Assembly (NCBI RefSeq): GCF_947179515.1
Contig: NC_067476.1
Coordinates: 57,601,800-57,665,799 of the forward strand
DNA: 64,000 nucleotides
Reading direction: 5' to 3'
DNA from: Apodemus sylvaticus
Taxonomy: Eukaryota > Chordata > Mammalia > Rodentia > Muridae
Each line of letters begins with the position of its first letter. Position 1 is the stretch's first letter. A model generated the notes under the pieces. The model had not been told where the DNA came from, did not search any database, and saw nothing but the letters and a program-made list of their open reading frames with translations. Below are positions 55,013 through 64,000 of the stretch, one piece after another. A program made the position numbers and the translations under genes.

Positions 55013-56465
55013 GAAATAGGAAACAAAGTATATTAAATTGTCCACAAATCTGAATTTAGAGCTGCAATTGCTCTCTGAGCACAGAACGTCCAGGCTCTCC
55101 TGTATGTAGCTTTGGGAACATTTGACGATAGCAGTCACAGTACGTTCCCTCTTCTGCATGCCCTTGGCTCACGCTCTGCCCACTTTCTCCATCTAGTTGG
55201 TGCCTCTTAAACTGTGCCCAAGAAGGGAATCTCTAATTCCACTGTGAATGATCGCATCTCAAAACCAGTCTTGGTGTATCATGAACACTTTTCTTCCTGT
55301 TAAGCTATCCATACGTATCAAGGTGTCATCGACTAAAAACAAACAAAATTACAGAAACAAAATTATCCCCAAATTGTTTTTTCAGTTTTTACCACAGAGA
55401 CACAGTGGTTAAAAAAAAACAAAACATATCTTATCCAAACTGCATTTTGCAGGTCTGAGGAGATCTTTACATTTGTGCCTCTTAAATATCATTTTCAATG
55501 GAATGCACTGAGAGACCCCGCAGCTCCATTGCAGTGTGCAGGTTAGAGACAAATATTCTGAAAGATACTTTAAGTTAAATGTTTCCAAATTTTCTGTTTT
55601 CCCATACAATCTCCCATGGGCTTCATAATGCCACGTTTAAATTTAATTTTGAATGACAAGAATCCATTTAAAAGAACACACTCCTCTTGTTTGTTTGTTT
55701 TCTTAACAAACTTATATAAGAAACCAATCTTCAGGAGCATGTTCCATACCTAGTATGATTGGGCCCTGACGAATTTGCCAAGGTAAGGCAAGCCAGTATT
55801 GTTGATGCCTCTTACAGGTGCTTGGGGCAATAGGCAGTTTGCAGACCACCCTTCCATCCCCAGCACTAAACCTGGCTTCCTGGAGAAGTTATGGTTCCTA
55901 TAGCCCTTGTTAAAGGGGTGTCCCAGAAACTGGGCTATGTGTGTGGTCCCTAACTGTTAACTGACTACCACTGGGGGAGATGAGCAGGCAGGTCACACTG
56001 TTTAAAAAAAAATAAAATGACCTGGAGGGAAAAGTTCAGTTAATCAAATCAAGCAACCAGAAATGAAAGTCATCCACATGGGAATAAGGAGAGAGCATCC
56101 TTTCCTTGGCACACAGCCAGTCATCTGTACAGAGATCTGTCAGGTACTCACTTTGCCTTAGATGCCCGAGTCGGTACAGGCAGGATGCAGGCACAAGGAC
56201 ACCTTCCAGTGTGGGTGGGGGGCACAGACATATAATAAGCACAACAAATAGGAAAGGCACATGACACATCAGAAGCCTGTGCTCGCTGGATTAAACAATG
56301 TAGCAGCCTGAAAGCACAGGGAGTGGAGTGAGTTCAGTTATCGGCTGGGCTGGGGAAGAAGTCTAGCTTCCATCTAGGAGGCAGAGGCACAGAGAACCCC
56401 GGGGTAAAGATAAGCCAAGCTTGGAGATGTAGTGGTAACCTGGTGGGGTAGGGACCGGTCGGGTC
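55013..56465. other. Unique intergenic sequence
   Basis: No repeat or exon is recognised. Confidence 0.4.
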
Positions 56466-56471
56466 AAGAGC

Positions 56472-56537
56472 CACGGGAGTGGGAGTGGCCACGGGAGTGG
56501 GAGTGGCCACGGGAGTGGGAGTGGCCACGGGAGTGGC
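56472..56537 (+). repeat. 18-bp minisatellite, 3.7 copies
   Basis: CACGGGAGTGGGAGTGGC repeats at 56472, 56490, 56508 and 56526 without change, the last copy incomplete. Since 18 is a multiple of 3, one frame reads a regular peptide, but no gene is supported. Confidence 0.96.
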
Positions 56538-56747
56538 CTTCAGGAAACCTGGGGCTAGCTCTGAACCTTCCTCACACCAACCAAACAAGCTATGAGAGAG
56601 AGCCAAACTGTGGTACTGGACTTGAGGCCGGATTCCTACAGCTGGCCTTTAGGGAAAAAAAACAAACAACAAGCAAACCAAAAACAACAACAACAAAAAA
56701 AGCTAGGAACTTTTTAATGTTTCACAATGTGAAAATTCTCAAAGTAG

Positions 56748-56842
56748 AATGGGGCATATGACTCAGCGGGGGAGGGCTTGGCTGGCTTCCATCTCCTAAA
56801 GTCCTGGGTTTGTTCCCCCAGTTATGAAAAAAAAAAAGGAAA
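56748..56842 (+). mobile_element. ID-like SINE
   Basis: GGGGCATATGACTCAGCGGG, GAGGGCTTGGCTGGCTTCC and TCCTGGGTTTGTTCCCCCAG with an A-tail. Confidence 0.65.
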
Positions 56843-59565
56843 AGAAAATTGCCAACCTAGATGGCATTAATTTTAATAATGTACATTTAATATATCATTA
56901 AATGTTTAAGAAAAGAAGTTTAATGATTTTACAGGAATGAAGAAGTATATCTAATTTTATCATGTTTAGTTTTGACATTTTAATTTCAAAATCAAAATCT
57001 TTCTCTTTTAGTGAGACAAGTATAAAAATCGGGTCATCTTTTAAAATATTCTTCCATGGTTCTGAAGCTCTTGGGTGTTTACTTTTAGGTTGGAGGAGGC
57101 TGTTGGCTTGTTTTAGCCTCTTGTTTTAGTCTCTGGCTGTGGTTCAGCCAGAGACTGAAAGCTTAACTCCACGGAACTAACCTCCCCCTCCTCCTCTCCC
57201 TCTCTTAATAAACAAGCCAAATAAAACAGTAAAAAGTAATATTTATTGTTAATCATCAAAACCTTTTAAGACAAAATCAACATCGTTTTCTGGTCATGAG
57301 GTCATGGGATTTTTTCTGAAGCCAGAACCACCTCTTCCTCTATTCCAAAGTCTTCTTTTTCCTGGAACACAGAGAGGTTAGGCAACAAACCCAACTCCAG
57401 AGTTAGTAAACCAAACATCACAGACTGGAATCCAGACGTCCTGCTTACTGGTTGACATGAACAGAAGGTGTATAGACGTTTCTAATCATCTATATGTTCT
57501 TAAATCAGTAACTTAGGCATAACACAAAGTATTCCCTTTAAATATCAACAGTGCTATATAGGTATTGGGAGCACAGGGGGAAAATCTGTAATTTCAATGA
57601 ATAACATTCTTCCCTCTTCTTTAGTATAAGCTCTAGCTGTACATTAACAAAGGGTGCCAAGCGATGATCGAATGTTCGAACAAATTGTTGCAAAAGCTAT
57701 TAACAATATACAATACATTAACTGAAGAGTAGGCTAAAACAAACTAATGAGACCAAGAATTATACATCTCTCATCTCCAATACAATCTCTTCCCATTAAC
57801 ATTAAGTGTCAGGTGTATGTTGAAATGACTGTCTCTGGGGTCAAACTCCACAAGTGATAAAGGAATTTACATTAGGTTTAAGTAGGATGAAGGAATTCTA
57901 CAATTCTTCATTTCTGGGGATCTCAAGAGACTCAAGAGAAGTCAAAACATCTCTCATTGACTCTCCTGTCAAGTCTGCTCCTCTCAGATGCGTCTGTAGT
58001 CTGTCTACCAGGGAAGCAGCCTGCAGTAGATGACAATGGCTGACCTCCAAGGACCAATAGCTGCTAATCCTCTGGCTTCTGACATTGCTGATATTTTGAT
58101 TTTGTGAATGGTGAAACACTGGATAGTAGAACAAAAACGGCTTATGGGCATGGAGAAAGTATCTCCCACCTTACAAGGAGAATGTTGCCATAGAGAGGAA
58201 AGGGTACCTACCATACAGGTCCTCTGCCATGGCCAGATATGCACTCCTCTGAGCAGATATTTGGGAGACAACTTTTGTGAAATATTTTATATCTTCAATC
58301 AACTACTAGACTTATAATGTAAATTGTTTCCCTCTCTCATGATTCATATTGAGACTGTATGTTTAAGGACTCATGTTCTGATTTGTCAGTGCACTCTTAA
58401 ATCTCTGCTGTAGAAAAGTCCTTCTATCAGCTCATGATAATTGTATAAAAATACCACTTTTCTTACTTCATCAGACTGCTTTTACTTATTACTTGAAATA
58501 AATCTAAAATTTTAAGTCCAAACATGTTTTATCCACCACTGAGGATACAGAGGACTTGACCTTCAAGTTCAATATGCATAGTGAAATATTTGTCTCTTGA
58601 AAAGGTTTTCTTTAAGTTACAGGACTGAGTTCTTCAATTCCAGCACATGCTATTTCAATGTGGGGCCAGGTCTCAGATATTTTTAAATGAGAAAAGATTG
58701 CTAAGGACAAGCTTAGTCCAAATTACCCAGTTAACTCACCCTTGTTTTCCTAATGTGCTGCAGCCATCAGCCTGCTAGAAAGGTCAAGAATATTTATTGA
58801 AAAGGTCTACCCTTGTGCTCTTTGTACTGGGAAACCCTGAGGCTGGAGCCTGAAGTGGTCCCTCTTTAATTTAATTCTCTAATGGTCAGAAATGACTCTT
58901 ATGTTTACCTACTTTTTTTGTTTTGTCTTGTTTTTGGAATTTTGTTCGGATTTTTTTGAGCAAAACAAGGACAAACCACATTTGGAAATAATCTCCACCC
59001 ATCTGCAGGCTTCTTCCCACATGTCAGTCTTTCCAGCTGCCCTGGAGAGGTGCGGAGCAGTGTGGCCAGCAGCTGAATGGCAGCCCACAGGAAGTTCCAT
59101 GGCTTGGAGTGAAGTCGCAGGAAGCGCCCTCAATACAGAAGCAAAGAATTGATTTGGTTGGTTGGATAAAGTGGAAAATGGAAAGAATTGCCTTTTGTAT
59201 TAATCTAACTTTCCCTCTCCGTCTGAATACAACATTATTATGTAACAAAGGGCCTTTAAGCAATTGCTTTCTTTTTTAAGTTGGCCATTCGACAAATACA
59301 GACTGTGTCACCCTGGGTTAGAGCCACTTCTTAGGGTGTGGGGTTACTAGATTCTGTTCAGTGTAATCAAAACACAAATTAGGTTCATGCCTTGTAGATG
59401 TTGTGTTCGATTTGGGGAAAGAAAGTGTTTTTCTTTGCGGACATATAATAGGAGCTACTGCATACCTACTACTTAACTATTTTATTCTAAACTTTAATTT
59501 TTTATATAAAAAACTTTTCAGAAACACCAACAATATATCTTAATCATCATTCCTAATGATGAAGA
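56843..59565. other. Long unique intergenic stretch with a hairpin
   Basis: About 2.7 kb without a recognised transposable element, apart from short A/T-rich runs. It contains the strong inverted repeat at 57124-57160. No splice-supported exon is seen. Confidence 0.45.
57124..57160. repeat. Perfect short inverted repeat (hairpin)
   Basis: AGTCTCTGGCTG (57128-57139) and CAGCCAGAGACT (57145-57156) are exact reverse complements around a 5-nt loop. Three further A-T pairs flank one T·G mismatch, giving up to 16 paired positions. Confidence 0.93.
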
Positions 59566-59569
59566 AAAA

Positions 59570-59690
59570 TATTTTTTTAACACAGGGGCTTATTGTACAG
59601 CATAGCCTCACCTCGAACTAGTTATAATTTTTCTGCCTCAGCCTCCCTAGAGCTGGAACGACAGACTATGGTGCCCAGTTTTAAAATTGT
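59570..59690 (-). mobile_element. B1 SINE, reverse, diverged
   Basis: GGCTTATTGTACAGCATAG, CTCACCTCGAACTAG, CTGCCTCAGCCTCCCTAGAG and CTGGAACGACAG. Confidence 0.7.
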
Positions 59691-61084
59691 ACTTTCTTTA
59701 TCTAGACTTCTCTATGTAAACTAAAGCAGCAAATTTGGGAAGAGAGCTATTGCTGCTACTTAGCTTAGCAACCAGATGAATAATGTTTGGGGTCTTGTCT
59801 GAAGATATTGTCCTCTACCTCCTTCCAAGAATACCTACAGATATTCCAAGATTCTGTGTTCAGGTCAAACTGATTACATTTAGCAAAATGCATGTTTCTA
59901 ATGTTATGTGAATAACCTTTAAACAGTTTACTTGGGAAAAATGGGAGCAGGAAAAAAGCCTAAGGAAAATAAAATCAAAGATGTCTTTGTTCCTGTGAAC
60001 AAAAATAGAGTACTCTGGTGCTCTGGAAACCTGGGAACCAAAAAGGAGGATGTCGTGACTTTGCTGTCTATTTGAGAGACACACAAACACATACACATGG
60101 AGTGCAACAGGATACATACTGGAGTTGTAACTAAACTCCACACAAAATCTTCCCAGGACCCAGACATGAGTCATTGCCAGGTGTCTGGGGAAAGGTTTGT
60201 AGAGGCTTTGAACTTCAGCTGAATATAAAGAAAAGAGTCAGAGCTGCACAGGCTGAGAACAGGGAATGCAGAGGCTGGGAAGCAAGAGAAGAATGTGATA
60301 TCTCAAGGGGAAGTTTTCAGCATCCTCGCTGTGGCTGAATGAGGAACACGTATGGGTATGATCAAAATGTGAAGTGTTTTTGGTCCAGGGTTAAAAACAA
60401 CCTGCAGAACCCAGGGATGTTATTCAAATGCCTGAAATCAAAGCATATTCAGGGACTAAGTGTATACACTGTGACTGACAGGTTGATGACACTGTGTGGG
60501 AGGGCATACAATCTCTTGAGCTACTGCACAAATTATAAGCCCCAAACAATCAGAGAGAATGTCTCTTACCTTACTATACTCTTTCTCATAATGAATATTC
60601 ACAGTCATCTTTTTAAAATTTTTTCTTCAATATATATTTATGCAGTGCTCATGGTTGGTGACTTGGATTCAGAATTCCACAGAAACTGAAATAAAAATCC
60701 TATACCTCGGAACTTGCACTGTGGGGAGCGGGAGGCAGAGGCCGGAAGTGTATTTTCGGAACTCAAATGGTCAAATTTAAGATGAATGCTGTGGAATCAA
60801 AGCAGAAGAGGATAGAGAATAGGAGAGAAGATGGTAGGATCTGGAGGGTCACTCCACACAGGGAGGCATTAAACAAAGCTGGAGACAGCAAGGGCTGTGC
60901 AATGGGAGCAGCCATCTGTGGGAAGAACACTTCCTGCAGCGAATCCAACCATAACCACAACTAGAAGACCGCCTGAGTGGACAGAAGACACCCTCAGGGC
61001 AGCAGGAAATAGGAGGAGGGAAACGAGACAGACAGGGGTCTTTTAGGCAATTGTATAGAGTCCTCACCTCTCAGCAAGTCAAGA
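59691..61084. other. Unique intergenic sequence
   Basis: No repeat or exon is recognised. Confidence 0.4.
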
Positions 61085-61085
61085 A

Positions 61086-61250
61086 CTTTGACTAACTGGT
61101 TGCTTGAGGCATAGGAGGCAAAGGCAGGCAGAGTTTGAGGCTAGTTCAGTCTACAGAAAGAGTTCCAGAATAACCAGGAGTACACGGAGAAACCCTGTGT
61201 TGAAAAAAGCCAAACCAAACCAAACCAACCGAACAACCAAACAAAACCCA
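61086..61250 (+). mobile_element. B1 SINE with CCAAA tail
   Basis: GAGGCAAAGGCAGGCAGAGT, TTGAGGCTAGTTCAGTCTAC and GAGAAACCCTGTGTTGAAAA, then an AACCAAACC-rich tail. The left B1 end is missing or diverged. Confidence 0.82.
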
Positions 61251-62005
61251 CTTTAACCAGTTAGAGGCAGAAGGGTGATGGATAGGGCTTGCTTATCCTT
61301 TTATAGATTTTTCTCTGCAGCCAGAATAAAGAGTCACAAGAGTGGAATCCCAGGAACAGGGGAAAGGTGAGACATGAGAGCTACTACTCAGCACAAATTT
61401 GAGCATGACTCTGGCCTACGTGGTAGCAACAAGTGATCAGACTCTTGTTATATGTCAAGGAGAAAGCATCCGGATTTCCTAACACACTGTATGGGGTACA
61501 GAAAGAGAGAGAGAGAGAAAGAGAACATAGAGATAAGGGACCTACTTTCTATGGAGAAGGTGGTGAGGGCACTCAAGTCTAGGGGGGAGACAGAATTGGG
61601 TGACTTTGTTTCAGAAATGCTAACATTGACATACATATATATCCAGTTACACATATGAGTCAAAGATAAGAGGTTGAGACTAGGAAGAGTCTCTGTAGTT
61701 TGTTGGAGTAGCAGTGGGTACACACTGTTAGTGACATGCTGAGAATGGTATGAACACTCAGCTCTGGGAAATGATGATTGAGAAGATGAGGAGAGGGTTG
61801 TCCAGAGAGACAGAAAGGTTGAATGGAAGGACTGGCTTCTATGGTTACAGCAGCTGAGAAGACCAGCACACACAGATGGACCAGTGGAGAATTCTAAACA
61901 GCTATGAAGAGGCCAATCTGCTTTACTCAAAGTCCACATCTAGGAAAAAAAAAAAAACTAAATAGTTGGCAGCCACAATCCAGGCAAGTTTAAGGCACAA
62001 TGATA
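61251..62005. other. Unique intergenic sequence
   Basis: Short GA runs near 61505; otherwise nothing is recognised. Confidence 0.4.
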
Positions 62006-62009
62006 ACCA

Positions 62010-62151
62010 TGGCCGGTAGGCATGTCATACATGTCTTTAATTCCAGCACTTATGATGCAGAGGTGGGTGGATCTCTATGAGGTGGAGGCCTGTCTGGTCT
62101 TTATACAAAGTTCCAGGTCAGCTGAGGCTATGTAGAGAGACCTTGGCCCCC

Positions 62152-62152
<1 letters not shown>
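62010..62152 (+). mobile_element. B1 SINE, diverged
   Basis: ATGGCCGGTAGGCATGTCAT, TTTAATTCCAGCACTTATG, AGAGGTGGGTGGATCTC and CTATGTAGAGAGACCTTGG. Confidence 0.85.
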
Positions 62153-62240
<88 letters not shown>

Positions 62241-62241
62241 G

Positions 62242-62278
<37 letters not shown>
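62153..62278. repeat. (GATA)n(GA)n microsatellite
   Basis: About 88 bp of GATA tetramers followed by about 32 bp of GA dinucleotides, grown from the tail of the B1. Confidence 0.98.
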
Positions 62279-62282
<4 letters not shown>

Positions 62283-62685
62283 AACCATGACAGCAAATAC
62301 TTTGAGACAAAGACAGAGCGTTGTTGGCTATCTTAGGAAGCATATTTAAGGAAATGATAAGAAAAAAAGTAGGATTAGAAGGGGAATACAAAGAAACCAG
62401 AAAAAAAGTCTCTTTTGTTACTAAACAAAAATTTCATGAGCTTCTGGGTCGTAGGAAAAGCTCAAGAAGGGCCATAATCTACCAAGACAGACTGGCCTGG
62501 TGTCAGGGGCATCCAGGAAAGGAACCTGGTGGGGATTGATGGAAAGCAACACCCCAGAACCCCAGACTGTGAAATGAGTCACAGCAGTCCCCGAGAGCAT
62601 CACACTACACAGAAGGAAGGGTTTGGAAAAACACATCCTCAATCCAGCTCTGCAGAATTTCTACAGACCAAAATCAACTAAAAGT
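62279..62685. other. Unique intergenic sequence
   Basis: Nothing is recognised. Confidence 0.4.
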
Positions 62686-62689
62686 GGGT

Positions 62690-63085
62690 CATATAATCAG
62701 CAAGCAATACGTGAGGGCATCCAAGCAAACATCACATTTAGTCCAACAGGAATTTTAAATATTGGAGTTACTAAGCAAAGAATATGAAGTAATACTTACA
62801 AAACATTGAAGGAAATAAAAGATGAAAACTTAAAAATATGCAGCTAAAAGATGTTGCTCCCACCCCTCTGAGGTGAAGCACATTTGAAAATGAGCTCTAC
62901 AAAGCTCTAGAAACTAAAAATTAGAAGTGTACAGATTTAAAGAAATATCATTGACTAAAATATATATTGGGGACAACTAAACATAAATATTAACAAATTG
63001 GAGAGTAGAACAAAAAATTATACAAGATGCAGCACAAAATAAGCAAGATAAACATATGCAAATATCAAGAAACGAAGACATGGTC
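62690..63085 (+). mobile_element. Ancient L1-like fragment
   Basis: CAACAGGAATTTTAAATATT, GAAGGAAATAAAAGATGAAA and ACAAGATGCAGCACAAAATA, A-rich throughout, resemble the 5' region of ancient L1 elements. This is a tentative call. Confidence 0.45.
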
Positions 63086-63114
63086 ATAAGATTATGTAAG
63101 TGAGACAGGGGAAG

Positions 63115-63140
63115 GGCATTAGCTCCATGTGGCTAATGCC
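63115..63140. repeat. 9-bp perfect inverted repeat
   Basis: GGCATTAGC (63115-63123) and GCTAATGCC (63132-63140) around an 8-nt loop. Confidence 0.85.
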
Positions 63141-63688
63141 AGCCAGGCAAGCAAAGGGCAAACTCTCTGGGGCTCCTACATGCTCACCCTGAGGCAGTCT
63201 TAGATTATTCTGATAACTATTTTCTTCTTTGAGGGACTCAGAGGAAGGGGTTAAAAATGGCAGAGCCAGTAAACGCTATTAGTTAATAACATAAATGTAA
63301 TGTGTAAGCCAAGAGGCCACTGAAATGTCTGTAAATTGAAAGAGGACTAAAGTCTTCCCATAAACCTGTCTTACCATGTGACGTCAAAATTGCCCTACTA
63401 GTGCTTGGTTTCCTCTCTGTGCTTACAAACATATTTTGTTTCTTTGTCTTCTTTGTTTTTAATTCTTTTAAGCTAAAATGTTCTTTTCTTCTTCTACCCA
63501 GTGACAGATTTCTTATGTTTGAGTGGAGAGCTGTCCCGACTGGAAATGAATATTTGCTCTCCAACCATGCTGCCACCTCAGCTGAACTGGGTCTTTCCAA
63601 AGACAGAAATGACTATTTAATCACTACAGGCAATAAAAGTTTCTTCCTCTCCTCTCTGTTTATGATAGTATTTGATATTGCTAGCCTT
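63141..63688. other. Unique intergenic sequence
   Basis: No repeat is recognised before the LTR. Confidence 0.4.
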
Positions 63689-63703
63689 TGTGCTGGTTGG
63701 CAT

Positions 63704-63759
<56 letters not shown>

Positions 63760-64000
63760 CTTGACAAAAGCAGCTGTGGTCATCTGAGAAGAAGAAACCT
63801 CAGTTGAGAAAACACGTCCATCAGATTGGCCTGTAGCAAGTCTGTAGGGCATTTTCTTAATTAATAATTGATGCTGGAGGAACCCAGCTCACCGGAAGCA
63901 GGGCAAGCCCTGGGAGGGGGCCCATGTTGGTATAAGAAAGCAGGTTGAGCAAGACAGTAAGCAGCACTCTTCCATGGTTTCTGCTTCAGTTCCTGCATCC
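63689..64000 (+). mobile_element. Old ORR1-like LTR cut by the window edge
   Basis: It starts TGTGCTGGTTGGCATGGTG, followed by a (TG)n expansion (about 63704-63757) inside the LTR. It continues AACTTGACAAAAGCAGC, TTTCTTAATTAATAATTGATG and AAGAAAGCAGGTTGAGCAAG. The 3' part lies outside the window. Confidence 0.8.

Overview
The window is nuclear DNA of a murine rodent. It is dense in rodent SINEs (B1, B2, B3/B4 and ID-like), MaLR-type LTRs of the MT and ORR1 groups, rodent L1 fragments and long microsatellites. Older mammalian repeats (MIR, L2, MLT1-like, MER20) lie beneath them. The youngest L1 tail looks more like rat-type than house-mouse L1, but there are no young ID elements, so I do not fix the species.

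One protein-coding gene is supported, and it runs on the minus strand. It is the 5' end of Sestd1 (SEC14 and spectrin-domain protein 1). A CpG island at about 52.37-53.18 kb holds a TATA-less promoter and a non-coding first exon that ends in a good donor at 52805. The start-codon exon is at 9490-9559 (ATG at 9544) and the next coding exon is at 5925-6033. Both have correct splice sites and matching phase, and together they encode the first 54 residues of the SEC14/CRAL-TRIO domain. The remaining exons lie left of position 1.

Layout: 1-5924 is the partial intron after coding exon 2, with a decayed MaLR element invaded by SINEs. 6034-9489 is a short coding intron. 9560-52804 is the roughly 43-kb 5'-UTR intron and holds most of the retroelements: a complete ORR1-type element with two LTRs at 21.3-23.3 kb, two oppositely oriented solo LTRs, an MT LTR split by a 5'-inverted L1, L1 remnants, a 22-bp minisatellite and large purine tracts. 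53.2-64 kb is upstream intergenic DNA with L2, MIR, B1 and microsatellites.

The most unusual structure is a 133-bp inverted duplication (11655-11787 versus 12614-12746). Its second copy sits inside a B3 SINE, which looks like an old templated insertion. No new coding system, CRISPR array or RNA gene was found. The many other ORFs are short, repeat-derived, or accidents of GC-rich or tandem sequence.
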